A stretch of DNA of 64,000 nt from Cliona cf. orientalis (Eukaryota; Porifera; Demospongiae; Clionaida; Clionaidae), in NCBI GenBank assembly GCA_963930775.1, contig OZ005705.1, positions 5,580,001 to 5,644,000 of the forward strand, written 5' to 3'. Shown here piece by piece: positions 17,093 to 35,932 of this stretch (position 1 is the first letter of the stretch; the number at the start of each line of letters is the position of its first letter). The notes under the pieces are model-generated. The model ran no database searches, had not been told where the DNA came from, and saw only the letters and a program-made list of their open reading frames with translations. The position numbers were made by a program, and so were the translations under genes.

Positions 17093-20000
17093 TCAGTTAG
17101 CAGTGTGTTCTTCTCGCTCTCGAGCGAGTCTTGTCATTGATCTTGTAACAGGACTGGATATGCGGGGATTCACTTGATTTGGAGTAGTAACATCTTTGTT
17201 GCTTTGCTTTTTGTTCTTTTTACGGGACTTGCTGCTGCCGCTCCAGGATACATCTGAGATTTCAGAGTAGCATGGACGCACTCTGCTGAGAGAGACAAAT
17301 ATAGCATCTGCTCCTGGTTGGTCAACAAGTCGTACTTCAGCATTAGTTGGAGTTACAGAGAGTACTCTATAAGGTCCATGAAAAGGTCTCACGAGCTTCC
17401 AAGCCTTGCCCTTGACGCTTCCAGGCATGTGGACCATTACTCTATCTCCAACTTTCACAGGTGACTCCTTCGTATGCTTGTCGTACTGCTGCTTTTGCTT
17501 AGCCTGTGCACGCGTGATGTGCTCCTGAGCTGCTAACCAAGCATCGGAGAGAGAGGTAGTTAGCTCCGTCCGGTAATCTTGTAGATCAACCATGTAGGGG
17601 GTTGTAGGTACGGTCAAAGCACACTCAGATGGCAGTCGTGGATCACGTCCGTAGAGTAGATAGAACGGAGATTCCTTAGTGGATTCCTGAATGGTTGCCC
17701 TGTAGGCAAATAAGACATATGGGAGCTGCTTGTCCCAGTCTTTCCCGTTCTTTTCAGCACATTTTGACAGCATATTGATGAGAGTAGAATTAAATCTTTC
17801 TACCAAGCCGTCTGTTTGTGGGTGGTAACCAGATGTGTTGACTTTCTTGATGTCGAGGTATTTGCACACATCCTGTATCAAACTAGATAAGAAATTAGCT
17901 CCTCTATCAGATAGGAGGTGCTCTGGTGCCCCATGGCGACAGAAGATCTCTTCCACCAGAAGTTTGGCAATTGTGGTTGCACTTTGATCAGGCACAGCAA
18001 AGGCTTCTACCCACTTGGTGAGGTAATCAAGAAAGATCACGACATACTGGTTCCCGGATTCCGTCAGTGGTAGCTGAAGGACATCAACTCCAACTCTGTG
18101 GAATGGTCCGCCTACAGGGATAGGTTGCAAGGGAGGCTTAAATGCTCGTCCAGTTCCCTTCCTGGTGGCACAGATTAGACAAGATCTGCAATGCCGTTTT
18201 ACATCTGCGTGCATTCCCTTCCACCAGTATCTGCGATTAAGCAGACTGTAGACTCTGCGTTCAGCAAAATGACCTGAAAACTTTCCAGAGTGAGCTTCTG
18301 TCAAGAGATCTGTTCTCAAGTCTTCTGGTACTACTACACACCATGTTCCAGGTTGAGTATGAGTGTTATGGTACAGGATTCCATCTAGTATCTCGTACTG
18401 TGAACTTTCAAGTGCCACTTTTTTCGCCACTGCTGCATCTTTGGGTAGCTGATCATTTTCAAGGTAGAGAATTATGTCATTCAACTTTGAATCCTTGCGT
18501 TGTTGTGCTTTGATATCTCTGAACTTCTGCTGAGCAATTTCTTCCATTGCGTCTGTTAGATGGTCCAGCTTAGCGTCATCGGAAGAGCTAGTCGAGACTT
18601 CCCGACATAAAGCTTCCTGCTTTTCACTGCTGCTGTCAGATTCACTATGGTTGCGTGACAGTGCATCTGCATTGACATTGGATTTACCAGAGCGGTACTT
18701 GATGTCAAGATCCAAGTCTTGAATGCTCATGGCCCATCTTGCAAGTTTAGCAGAAGGATGAGGAGATTTTAGAAGTGATGAACAAGCAGAATGATCTGTG
18801 AAAACTGTGCAATGATGTCCCAGAATGTATGGACGAAACTGTTTGAGTGCCCAAACCAGAGCCAGTGTCTCCAGTTCTGTGATGGCGTAATTCTGTTCAT
18901 GCGGATTGAGAGTTCTTGATGCATAGGCCACTGGATGCACATGTCCATCTTGCTGCTTTTGAGCTAGAACTGCTCCAATGCCGAGTATGCTGGCATCAGT
19001 TTCCACAATGAACTCTTGTTCTGGGCCAAACTTAGGGTAACTCAAAACAGGTGCTGAGATCAACTTCTGCTTGAGCAGGTCAAATGCTTCTTGGCACTTT
19101 ACTGACCATTGGAAAACTTTTCCTTTCTTGGTTAAGGAGTGGAGCGGATTGGCTATCTTTGCAAAGTCTGGTATGAACCTGCGGTAATAAGATGCCAAGC
19201 CGAGAAATTGCCTCACTTTCTTTACATCTGTTGGTTCCGGGTAGTCTCGTACTTTCTGTGTTTTGGAAGGATCAGGAGATATTCCACTGCTCGAGATGAC
19301 ATGCCCCAAGTAGATGACTTGTTTCTGAAGGAATGAACATTTCTTGGGCTTCAAAGTGAGACCAGCTTTCCTTAGCCGCTCAAATATTTGCTGCAAATGT
19401 TGCAGATGCTCTTCGAATGACTTAGAGCAAATCAGGATGTCATCGAGGTAAACAAAGCAAAACTTCCCTTCCAATCCAGACAGTACTGTTTGCAACAATC
19501 TTTGAAACGTAGCAGGTGCATTGCACAACCCGAATGGCATTCTTGTGAACTCGTACAATCCCGAGTGTGTTGTGAAGGCGGACTTTTCTCTTGTATCTGG
19601 ATCCAACTGGATCTGCCAGTAGCCAGAACATAAGTCCAGTGTTGAGAAGTACTTTGTTCCAGACAAAGTATCGAGAATGTCATCTATTCTCGGTAGAGGG
19701 TATACATCTTTCTTTGTTACGGCATTGACTCGCCGATAGTCAACACAGAACCGTTGAGTACCATCTTTCTTTGGCACCAATACAATGGGACTTGCCCATG
19801 CACTTGACGAGGGTTGAATCACCTTCTTTTCAAGCATGTCATTGACAAGTTGAGATATCTTCTCTTTATGGCAGAAAGGTGTTCTTCGAGGTTGCTGCTT
19901 TATTGGTGGATGATCACCAGTATTGATGGAGTGAGTTACTAGGGAGGTTTGTCCTAACTCAGACTCATCTAAAGCAAATACGTCATCTGCATCAAGCAAT

Positions 20001-22840
20001 ACCTTCTCAATTTCCTTCACTCGATCTGTGCTCATTCCTGCTTTTGCAAGATCAGCTTGCAACTCTGGCAGCTTCAACTGTTGCTTTAGTTTTGATCTGC
20101 GGGCAGAATCAGCGAGTGGTTGTAGCTGTCCTTCAACTTGTGCACAGCTTGAAGTAGGATACAAGTTGTCAGCAACTTCATCCATTAGCTCAATAGTTCC
20201 AATTACATCACCAGGTTTTACATCTGAGTTACTAAATTCCATATTGAGCAATGGCACTAGGATATTTCCGCTGGGAGCCACGGTCAGCAATGCTTCTTGT
20301 GTGCTAAGCCCTTTGGCTTGCAAACTCTGCAATCGAGGTTCAAACAATACTTGAGCTCCTTCCTCAAGGCTTGGCTCAATAGTGGCTTCCAGGAATCGAC
20401 CTTTTCTTGCTGGTATTGTAGTTGACTCAACAAGACAAACTTTAGCCAATGGTAAGTCTTGTTCTGTGTTGATTGAGTCGGCTGCGGACTTCAGTGGTTG
20501 ACCATTGGCTCTGAGAAACTGCAAATTCAGAGAAGGTGCAGCATTCATGCCTAGAAGACAAGGCTGATCACTGTCAGGTTGAATAAAGACAGGTGTTTGT
20601 ATCCGTGCACCGTCTGCTTCCATGGTCAACAGAGCTTCAGCTGAGATATTCAGCTCAGATTTAGTTTTCTTTCCATCTTTGCCATACAATCGTACAGTTG
20701 GTACTTGAAGCTGGGGCAATGGTTTTCCCTGACTTGCTAAGTGTCTGCCAACTTTGTGCAGTACATCACGAGAGATGATGGTGGATTGAGATCCAGTATC
20801 AACCATTGCTTGAACTGGTACACCTTCAATGGTCAAGTCAACATAAAGGGTGGGGCCGACAGCTTCTGTGATAGCACCTTTATCTGCTGAAACAGTGTCT
20901 ACTTTAGCCGTCTGCTTGTGGAGCAGGCTTGCTTCTTTCTCAAGCCGCACTCTGGCCAGCATCTCTTCCAGTTGTTCCTCTGTAAACTTCTGAGGGTGGC
21001 TGCTTTCTGACTTAACAGCTGCAGAACGAGAAGTGCTGGTAGTTGATTTGCCAGGTGCTTCACTCTGTGGTTTAGATGGAACCGATTTACAGTTGCGAGC
21101 ATAATGCCCAGTTCCACCACAGCGATAACAGCTGATCTGTGACTGACTAGCACCAACTGGTTGTGCTGTCTTTTTCTGTGTTGCAACACTTGATTTTTCT
21201 GAATTTGGTACCAAATTTTCTGAGCTCATATTGGATTTAGTGGCCACATTGTTATGGGGTACCCTTTGATTTGATTTCTGTTTGCCATAATTGGAGACAT
21301 GCTTCTTGTCTGACTTAGCATTGTCAGCCCTTGCAGCTGCTGAAGCGGCATACTGCTTCTCATGTTTTTCAAGGGTCCTAGCCCTGTCGTAGAGTTCTGC
21401 AAATGTCTCCTCAGGTTTTGGTGTTAGCTTTCGCTGCCATCTTGGGAGTAGGGCTTGGTAAAATCTCCCTTTCAACAGGATGTCTTGCTCTTTCCCAGAG
21501 ATGCTAGGAAAGGCTTTCCTTGCTAGGCGTTGCAACTCGATACCGAGCTGCTCAATGCTCTGTGAATCTTGCATCAGCTGATGAAACTCCATTCCTCTTA
21601 ACTCTTCAATAGCCACTGGCTTGAATCGCTTTCGGAGAGCTCCAATTGCTTTGATGTAGTCGCTTCTCTCCTCAGTGGTCAACATACGGAACACCTGTAG
21701 AGCAGTCTTCTCCAGATGTGCCTTCAGCTGGCAGAGCTGCTGCTCACTAGTCCATCCTGCTATTCTGCTTCTCTCTTCAAACTGCTCCAGCCATCTATCA
21801 AAACTGTCTTCATCTGTAGTCGAGTCCACATCTTGTCCAGCAAAATGGGGAAGGGCGGGTAGACTTTGTATTGCAACTGCATGTGCTTGGGCAGAAATCA
21901 TTTCGGTTTGTGCCTGCAACAACTTAGTCATAGATTGAACAATGGTGGGTTGTTCTACTCCACAGCTTAGCAAAGAGGCTTGTGGTAAAAGTGGAGGGGG
22001 TTCCTTGCTAGCTCCAGTAGGTTGGAAGCATTTTGCCATTGGGTCTAAGGTATGCTCAGTAGTGTGTGCAGGACCCTCATTACTCACCTCCTGCTCATGT
22101 ATGGACACTGTCTGTGTCTGAGGGAGAGCCTGGAAAGGCTCCTGTTCCACTTTCCTTCCCGGATAGTAGTAGCAGGTAGGAGAGACACTAGTACTCCCAG
22201 CTCTTTGCTCCTCCACAGCGACGGAATAGCCAGTTGAAGGATACTGAGTGGTCACAGGGACAGACTCCAATGGATCCATTTGCTGCTCAGTCTCAGTTGC
22301 CATAGACCTCGGCTGCACAGCTGCTTTGAGTTGAGACTCCAGCCATATGACTCTTTCGTCACTCCTCTTCTTCTCCTGTCTCAGCTCCTCAGCTCGACGA
22401 AGTTCACGGTCTAGTATACTCTGGTGTTCAGCTCGGAGAGACTCCATGGCACGCAATTTATCCAACTCAAACTGCAGACGTGAGAGTTCCAGCTCACTTG
22501 CGAGCCTGTCAGCATGTTCTCGGTGAACTCGATCAGAGGATAAAGCATCGTCCAACTCTTGACGAATACTGCCGACCTGGTCCTCTAGTTCATCACGCTC
22601 ATGCCGCACCTCCTGTAGCTCAGTAACTTTGCTCTGTACTTGAGCCTGAGCCTCCCGCAGATGATGCTCAAGGGTCTCCACCCGTCGTCTCAACTCTTCA
22701 GTGGATTCTGCTGCTGCTGAGGAGTCCATTGTGTTGCTCCGAGTCCTGCGGTTGCTGTTGTGGTTAGAGGTCGCCAGCTTGCCCACACTGCTGCAAGACT
22801 GTCCGTCGGCTAGCAGTGCCTTCAGCTCCCTCTTGGACAT
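17093..22840 (-). CDS. Gag-Pol polyprotein of the gypsy element (1915 residues)
   Basis: A single open frame encodes, in order, a coiled-coil-rich Gag with one CCHC zinc knuckle, an aspartic protease, reverse transcriptase, RNase H and an integrase with its zinc-binding N-terminus and a C-terminal basic region. The order reverse transcriptase, RNase H, integrase places it in Ty3/gypsy. It looks whole. Gag and Pol are in one frame, without the frameshift site some relatives use. Confidence 0.95.
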   Translation of the reverse strand: MSKRELKALLADGQSCSSVGKLATSNHNSNRRTRSNTMDSSAAAESTEELRRRVETLEHHLREAQAQVQSKVTELQEVRHERDELEDQVGSIRQELDDALSSDRVHREHADRLASELELSRLQFELDKLRAMESLRAEHQSILDRELRRAEELRQEKKRSDERVIWLESQLKAAVQPRSMATETEQQMDPLESVPVTTQYPSTGYSVAVEEQRAGSTSVSPTCYYYPGRKVEQEPFQALPQTQTVSIHEQEVSNEGPAHTTEHTLDPMAKCFQPTGASKEPPPLLPQASLLSCGVEQPTIVQSMTKLLQAQTEMISAQAHAVAIQSLPALPHFAGQDVDSTTDEDSFDRWLEQFEERSRIAGWTSEQQLCQLKAHLEKTALQVFRMLTTEERSDYIKAIGALRKRFKPVAIEELRGMEFHQLMQDSQSIEQLGIELQRLARKAFPSISGKEQDILLKGRFYQALLPRWQRKLTPKPEETFAELYDRARTLEKHEKQYAASAAARADNAKSDKKHVSNYGKQKSNQRVPHNNVATKSNMSSENLVPNSEKSSVATQKKTAQPVGASQSQISCYRCGGTGHYARNCKSVPSKPQSEAPGKSTTSTSRSAAVKSESSHPQKFTEEQLEEMLARVRLEKEASLLHKQTAKVDTVSADKGAITEAVGPTLYVDLTIEGVPVQAMVDTGSQSTIISRDVLHKVGRHLASQGKPLPQLQVPTVRLYGKDGKKTKSELNISAEALLTMEADGARIQTPVFIQPDSDQPCLLGMNAAPSLNLQFLRANGQPLKSAADSINTEQDLPLAKVCLVESTTIPARKGRFLEATIEPSLEEGAQVLFEPRLQSLQAKGLSTQEALLTVAPSGNILVPLLNMEFSNSDVKPGDVIGTIELMDEVADNLYPTSSCAQVEGQLQPLADSARRSKLKQQLKLPELQADLAKAGMSTDRVKEIEKVLLDADDVFALDESELGQTSLVTHSINTGDHPPIKQQPRRTPFCHKEKISQLVNDMLEKKVIQPSSSAWASPIVLVPKKDGTQRFCVDYRRVNAVTKKDVYPLPRIDDILDTLSGTKYFSTLDLCSGYWQIQLDPDTREKSAFTTHSGLYEFTRMPFGLCNAPATFQRLLQTVLSGLEGKFCFVYLDDILICSKSFEEHLQHLQQIFERLRKAGLTLKPKKCSFLQKQVIYLGHVISSSGISPDPSKTQKVRDYPEPTDVKKVRQFLGLASYYRRFIPDFAKIANPLHSLTKKGKVFQWSVKCQEAFDLLKQKLISAPVLSYPKFGPEQEFIVETDASILGIGAVLAQKQQDGHVHPVAYASRTLNPHEQNYAITELETLALVWALKQFRPYILGHHCTVFTDHSACSSLLKSPHPSAKLARWAMSIQDLDLDIKYRSGKSNVNADALSRNHSESDSSSEKQEALCREVSTSSSDDAKLDHLTDAMEEIAQQKFRDIKAQQRKDSKLNDIILYLENDQLPKDAAVAKKVALESSQYEILDGILYHNTHTQPGTWCVVVPEDLRTDLLTEAHSGKFSGHFAERRVYSLLNRRYWWKGMHADVKRHCRSCLICATRKGTGRAFKPPLQPIPVGGPFHRVGVDVLQLPLTESGNQYVVIFLDYLTKWVEAFAVPDQSATTIAKLLVEEIFCRHGAPEHLLSDRGANFLSSLIQDVCKYLDIKKVNTSGYHPQTDGLVERFNSTLINMLSKCAEKNGKDWDKQLPYVLFAYRATIQESTKESPFYLLYGRDPRLPSECALTVPTTPYMVDLQDYRTELTTSLSDAWLAAQEHITRAQAKQKQQYDKHTKESPVKVGDRVMVHMPGSVKGKAWKLVRPFHGPYRVLSVTPTNAEVRLVDQPGADAIFVSLSRVRPCYSEISDVSWSGSSKSRKKNKKQSNKDVTTPNQVNPRISSPVTRSMTRLAREREEHTAN

Positions 22841-22934
22841 TCACTGTCCGTCGATCACCAGTAGCTAACAGCGCTCAGCTTGGCCAGTAGCAAAATCCTT
22901 TTGCAGCTATTGGATCCTGGCAGGGTCGCCAAAA

Positions 22935-23177
22935 TGTCACGCACGGGTCTTGTGCGCCATATGCAAGCGCCTCAGTACATAAGAAGATTCTTAGAGTAGA
23001 ATAATATTTCTCATGTTTTAGGCTGAACTGATAGATATATGCATTACACACTATTTATAGGCTAGTGCGAAAATAAGGGCTAACATATTCAATAATTGGT
23101 GAGACACAGTTCTCATAGTCCTAGACACAAAGCAATTTATGTTTCTATTGTAATAAGTTTTGACTCCAGATATCACA
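22935..23177 (-). repeat. LTR (5' side of the gypsy element)
   Basis: Matches 16805-17053 apart from a six-base length difference near its end. Confidence 0.95.
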
Positions 23178-23606
23178 GATGGATACTACATTGACGGGTT
23201 TGTCCTATCACATGGTCCACCAGAATCACGCCAGCATATCTGGAGCTTTGTTGCTGGAAATTCAGAGGATGATCCTGGAAGTAGTGCCTGTCCTTGTGCT
23301 CCAAATGCCACTGGTATAACGGTCCCCTCATTTGTGGGGTCCAACTACTTTTGTGAGTCGGGTAGAGTGCACGACACTGGAAGGCCCTCCGGTTCCCATC
23401 TTTTCTTTGATGATCCACTCTGGGACGGTCAAGGATGCCAGCTCGAAGGAAACACTTGTTGCACATTCAATTCTCCACCCTATTTCAGCGTGCATTTGCC
23501 AGAGCCCACCACAGATGATATCCATGCAAGCATTTGTGCAGTGGATAACCTTGTTGGGACCATTGACGATACACGGATCAACTTCTTAGAAATTTACATC
23601 AAGTAG

Positions 23607-24111
23607 TACAAAAATCCCGATCAACTGAAAAGAACTTGGTAGTACATACTAGATGTAGTGAACAACTCTATAATAGCTATACATGACATTGTAGTAATCA
23701 AGAAATTCAAGCAATGCATAGATCTAGTATCCTAGTAATGTAGCATGAGTTGCATTTGATATTAATGTGTGTGATTTCATTAAGCTATAACCACACTGAA
23801 CTAAACTAATAATATTAATTCTGGTGATACAACATGGATTGCATACTGCCTATAAAACTGTATTATTATGCGAGCCTATGCATCAGATGTTCAATTGCCG
23901 GGTGCAGCTGCTCACATGGCAGTACTGCAATAATATATTATGGCATAAGATGATTAATATTACATAGACAGGCAACATCCATGCACCAGTATCATTCCTA
24001 CGAGTCTACAAAAAATACAGCCTATCAAAACATAAACACAACTCAACGTTAAGTTTGTTAATTAGCACAACACCCTGTTTCAGTATTTGTTTACCAGTAT
24101 CATTATGCAGC
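23607..24111. other. Intergenic stretch
   Basis: I see no gene or clear repeat; AT-rich sequence between the secreted-protein gene and the Hip fragment. Confidence 0.4.
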
Positions 24112-24615
24112 TCACTTAGAACCAAGTTTAGCTGCCAGTTTCTCCATGGTCTGTTTGACCTTGGGGTTATTCTCGTACTTGGTGACATTTGCTGGATTCT
24201 TCTGAATGTCTTGGAAAGCGGCTGCCACCTCTGGGTCCTGAAAAAATTTAAAAACCACACTACAATGATTACACATTATGCAATTCCAGTGGAACCTCTA
24301 TTAAAAGAAAAGGATACTTCTAGTTCTCTAAACAAAACACTGCCTGTTCTCGCAGCTACACAGGGGTGTGTACACAACTACCACTGAAGTAAGGCCACCT
24401 TTTTTTAATCAGGAGGTGAGGTCCCAATGGCGTCTGTATTTAAATAGAGAGGGAATGGACTCACTTGGAACATTTGCAGCAGCTCTGGATCTTGAAGTAT
24501 GGAGGCCAAGTCAATTCCACCAGGAGGTCCGCCCCCTGCCATCCCCCCTGGCCCCCCGGGCATTCCACCAGGCATCCCTCCAGGAAAGCCCCCCGGCATT
24601 CCACCAGGCATCCCT
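24112..24615 (-). pseudogene. Hip/ST13 3' end fragment (last two exons)
   Basis: Two exons on the minus strand. The first, 24615 to about 24474, encodes Gly-Met-Pro repeats ([10 protein letters not shown]) followed by [16 protein letters not shown]. The second, from about 24240 to the stop at 24112, reads DPEVAAAFQDIQKNPANVTK and ends KLAAKLGSK. This is the GGMP-rich region and C-terminal STI1/DP domain of the Hsp70-interacting protein Hip. The upstream TPR exons are absent: sequence homologous to an SLX4 intron begins about 24700, so the fragment lies at a duplication breakpoint. Both exons are open and their splice sites look sound, so it could still be transcribed, but without the TPR domain it would not bind Hsp70 in the usual way. 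Confidence 0.65.
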
Positions 24616-24832
24616 CTGTCAAGGTAAGAATGATAATAATATTATTATTATGACATTGTACAATGTACATGTATATGTGTAGCCCACACATTGTAGTGGA
24701 ATTGATCTAGAAGCTGTTTGCACTTCCCGGTCCGTTAGGTTTGGGAGTGTTTATTTGAAATTACATGTACATGTGCTTTCATCAGTCACATGCATTGTAA
24801 TACATTGTACATGCATCTCTTGATCGATCTAG

Positions 24833-33146
<8,314 letters not shown>

Positions 33147-33263
33147 ATCAGTGATCTTTTTGATGTTTTTGTAAAGCTGGACCTGAGCATGCGCGATCAT
33201 GGATAACGTAATAGCTATGGATAAATGAACCTTGACCTTGATCGCGGGAGTGTCGCGCGCCAT

Positions 33264-33286
33264 CCCCCCCCCCCCCCCCCCCCCCC
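33264..33286. repeat. Poly-C run
   Basis: 23 consecutive C bases between the SLX4-like gene and the Kelch-death gene. Longer C runs lie in the next intron: about 14 near 34641, and 28 C followed by 11 A at 34877-34915. Confidence 0.9.
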
Positions 33287-33427
33287 GGAGATTGAAGGGT
33301 GCGGCTAGCCAGCGAGACTAGGATAATCTGTTTTTTAAATACTCTTGCCATTGACTGACTGTAACTTAGGTACGTACGTATTTATATAGTACCGATCGAT
33401 CATTCAAGCAGCCACCAAACGTTAACG

Positions 33428-34883
33428 ATGGAGAAGGTATTATTTATTTATATTTCACTGTTACCTAAATTTAACCATTGATCGTGATTTTACTGTACTA
33501 GGTTGATATTTTTCACCCCTTAGCGAGAGTCGTAAAGAAAAAGTGCTGTAAGCTGCCAATTGCATTCCACCAACCTTGTCACGCGGTTTACCATAAAGGC
33601 AGCCTGTATGTTAAGAGTGCACCCTACGTATATGGCCGTGATTACCGGGTGTACGACTACTCCACTAGTGAAGATACCTGGGATATCTCACCAATCAAAA
33701 CATTCAAAGCTCTAGCTGTCAGAAATGATCAGATAGTTTTGATCGACACATATAGAGAGCAAGAAGAGGAACCGGAGCTCATCCGTATCTACCCATTCAC
33801 CAGTGATGGTGATATAAATGAAAATGAAAATGTTACTACACTTTCAGTGGAAGCCAGCAAGCCAGATAGTGGTCGACGTCGCCGTTATTTTTTGTCTGCA
33901 GCAAGTGACAAAAACACACTTGTCATTGCATACTCAAATCTTAAGGTACTTTTTGACCAATCCAAGACAATAGAATTTGCTTTCCCATCATTGGACACGA
34001 GTACACGTAGCACTCGTACATGTCGTGATTACTACTTCAGGTGCCTGTTTTATGACGATTGTTTATATCTATCTCCAACATCAGCAGAGAGCGAGCATGA
34101 TAATGACCGCCAATGGTATTACACACAGCTGCCACAGAATACTGAACAAACTGAACATGACAAAGTTCTGTCACCACTAGATGAGGATCTGTCGCCACCA
34201 AATCAGAAGAAGGCTCGATTAGACAAGGAAAGTACTCTTGATTGGGAGCCAATGCCACAGCTCCCCCATGACTGCTCCAACCTTGCATGCTTTGGAAGGC
34301 AGTTGGTTACCGTGCGTTCTAGTAGTTTGCATAGAGGAATAGAGATCCAGGCCTACTCAAAAATAACGAACTCCTGGGTAACTGTTGCCGATAATGAAGA
34401 TTTTGATCACAAACTTGGACAGTACTCCTCAATTTTCCGTCTTGACGACACTGGTGAGCTGATGGTGATCGAATGTGGCAATAATCATCGTGATGTGCAT
34501 AAGTTATCTATTGAAGGTACATATTACTATACAACTGAGAGTGTATGATACACAAAATTAATGCTACATGTAGCAGATTTAAGAAACGAGACCCACTTAT
34601 GGATTCTGCGTTAATTCTGAATGCAGGCACCAGATACCCTCCCCCCCCCCCCCCAAAGGTAGCATACTAAAGGTAATTCCTCCCTACGAAGCTTCTACCT
34701 ATATATAGCTAGCAAATAAGCTCCACCCCTAGGTCCGGGGGTCACGACCTCTGTTGCTGAAGAATTATTATTGTATATGTAGAAATTTTTGCCACCTGCT
34801 CTGAACATTGCTATTGTCCAAAGATCAATATCTTATTCTACACTGGAATGTGCCTGCCTCGAATATTGCCTTGATTCCCCCCC

Positions 34884-34914
<31 letters not shown>

Positions 34915-35848
34915 ACCTAGCACTGGAGCAATAGATCTGCTGCAAGATATTTTCAAGGGGTCCAATTTTCACCGTTTTAGACCCACAAAGTAAGCATGAT
35001 TGTGCCATGTACATGTATAATGGGCATAATTACATGTATCAGCACCCACTAAGTGTAAAGATTGCCTACCGTATCTGAGAAAATTGAATCCCTCAAAAAT
35101 TTGGTATAATATTATTATGCCTATTACAACCATCAATATTCACTCTCTTGGTATCTGTTATAAGTGTATTAGGAGGAGTAGGTAACTGTGTGAGCGAGCT
35201 AAGTAGCAAGCTTTACACTGTGAAATAATGGCCTCATCTTGTGTTGGCCTATCACGTTTCAAATACACAGTGACATGTTGCAGGTGTACTACACAGCCTC
35301 TGGTCTGAACTATCCCACCAAAGGAATACCACAGGCTTGTGGCCACACAATTTTCACAAAATACTGGTATCCTACTACATGTATGTGTTGTGACACCACC
35401 ATCAAAGAACTATCACATGATCTACTAGACCTCACATACACTATACACTTTCGAGATGAGAGCTGCAGCAGCACACATGAGCCTGTTGACGACCTTTACC
35501 TGCAAATATTTACTAGGTTGCAATGTGCACATGAGCATGGCCTAGTAGGCCTTGTTGATAGGCATGGCTATGTGACACTTGTGGAGATGTCCATCAATTT
35601 GAAGCCAATTTTTCACATTGATCTGTTGTGCTTACGAGTCGCTCAGACTCCTAGATCTCCCAATCTGGCAATATTTGTGCAGACAGATGACAGACACAGC
35701 TGATCACTTCACTCCTTGCTGCACATGATATGTGCGCGGGATAATAATAGTCACAGCCATGCTAGCTACACCCTGAGTCATGCAGCGGTGAGGGCTATGC
35801 ACTCCAGTACCTTCATACTATATACTCCTCTCAAACTGGGATATGCCA

Positions 35849-35932
<84 letters not shown>

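Larger units (their letters stand above)
16805..23177 (-). mobile_element. Ty3/gypsy LTR retrotransposon, looks whole and very young
   Basis: The element has long terminal repeats at 16805-17053 and 22935-23177, a tRNA-type primer site (TGGCGACCC) next to the upstream repeat on its coding strand, a purine tract (GGAAGGGGGAAA) before the other, and one long gag-pol frame. Target duplication is GATG. The two repeats appear identical apart from a six-base length difference, so insertion was recent. It sits inside exon 2 of the secreted-protein gene. Confidence 0.95.
14283..23606 (+). pseudogene. Secreted cysteine-rich protein gene split by an LTR element
   Basis: Exon 1 (14283-14490) encodes a signal peptide (MEIFTLVQCCIALLLCAKAT) and a short helical segment, ending in phase 1. 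Exon 2 starts at 16505 and reads GDCGGEGWARIAYLNMSD, with Cys-rich motifs CPQGWNLA and VCGRAIGY. At 16804 a gypsy element interrupts it. The same reading continues from 23182 with YYIDGFVLSHGPP, QHIWSF, CPC, YFCESG, DDPLWDGQGC and CC, ending at 23606. The pattern (GGxGWxRIAYLxM, YxDGxxLxHGxPRxHIW, DPLWDG) belongs to a family of secreted proteins I recall as common in sponges and cnidarians without a settled name. A four-base target duplication (GATG) brackets the insertion. As it stands the chromosome carries an interrupted allele; the exon itself shows no other damage. Confidence 0.75.

Noticed and set aside
35239-35703. 154-residue plus-strand opening
   Set aside because: Its 3' part lies in a dispersed repeat, composition is not protein-like, and it sits in an intron of the Kelch-death gene.
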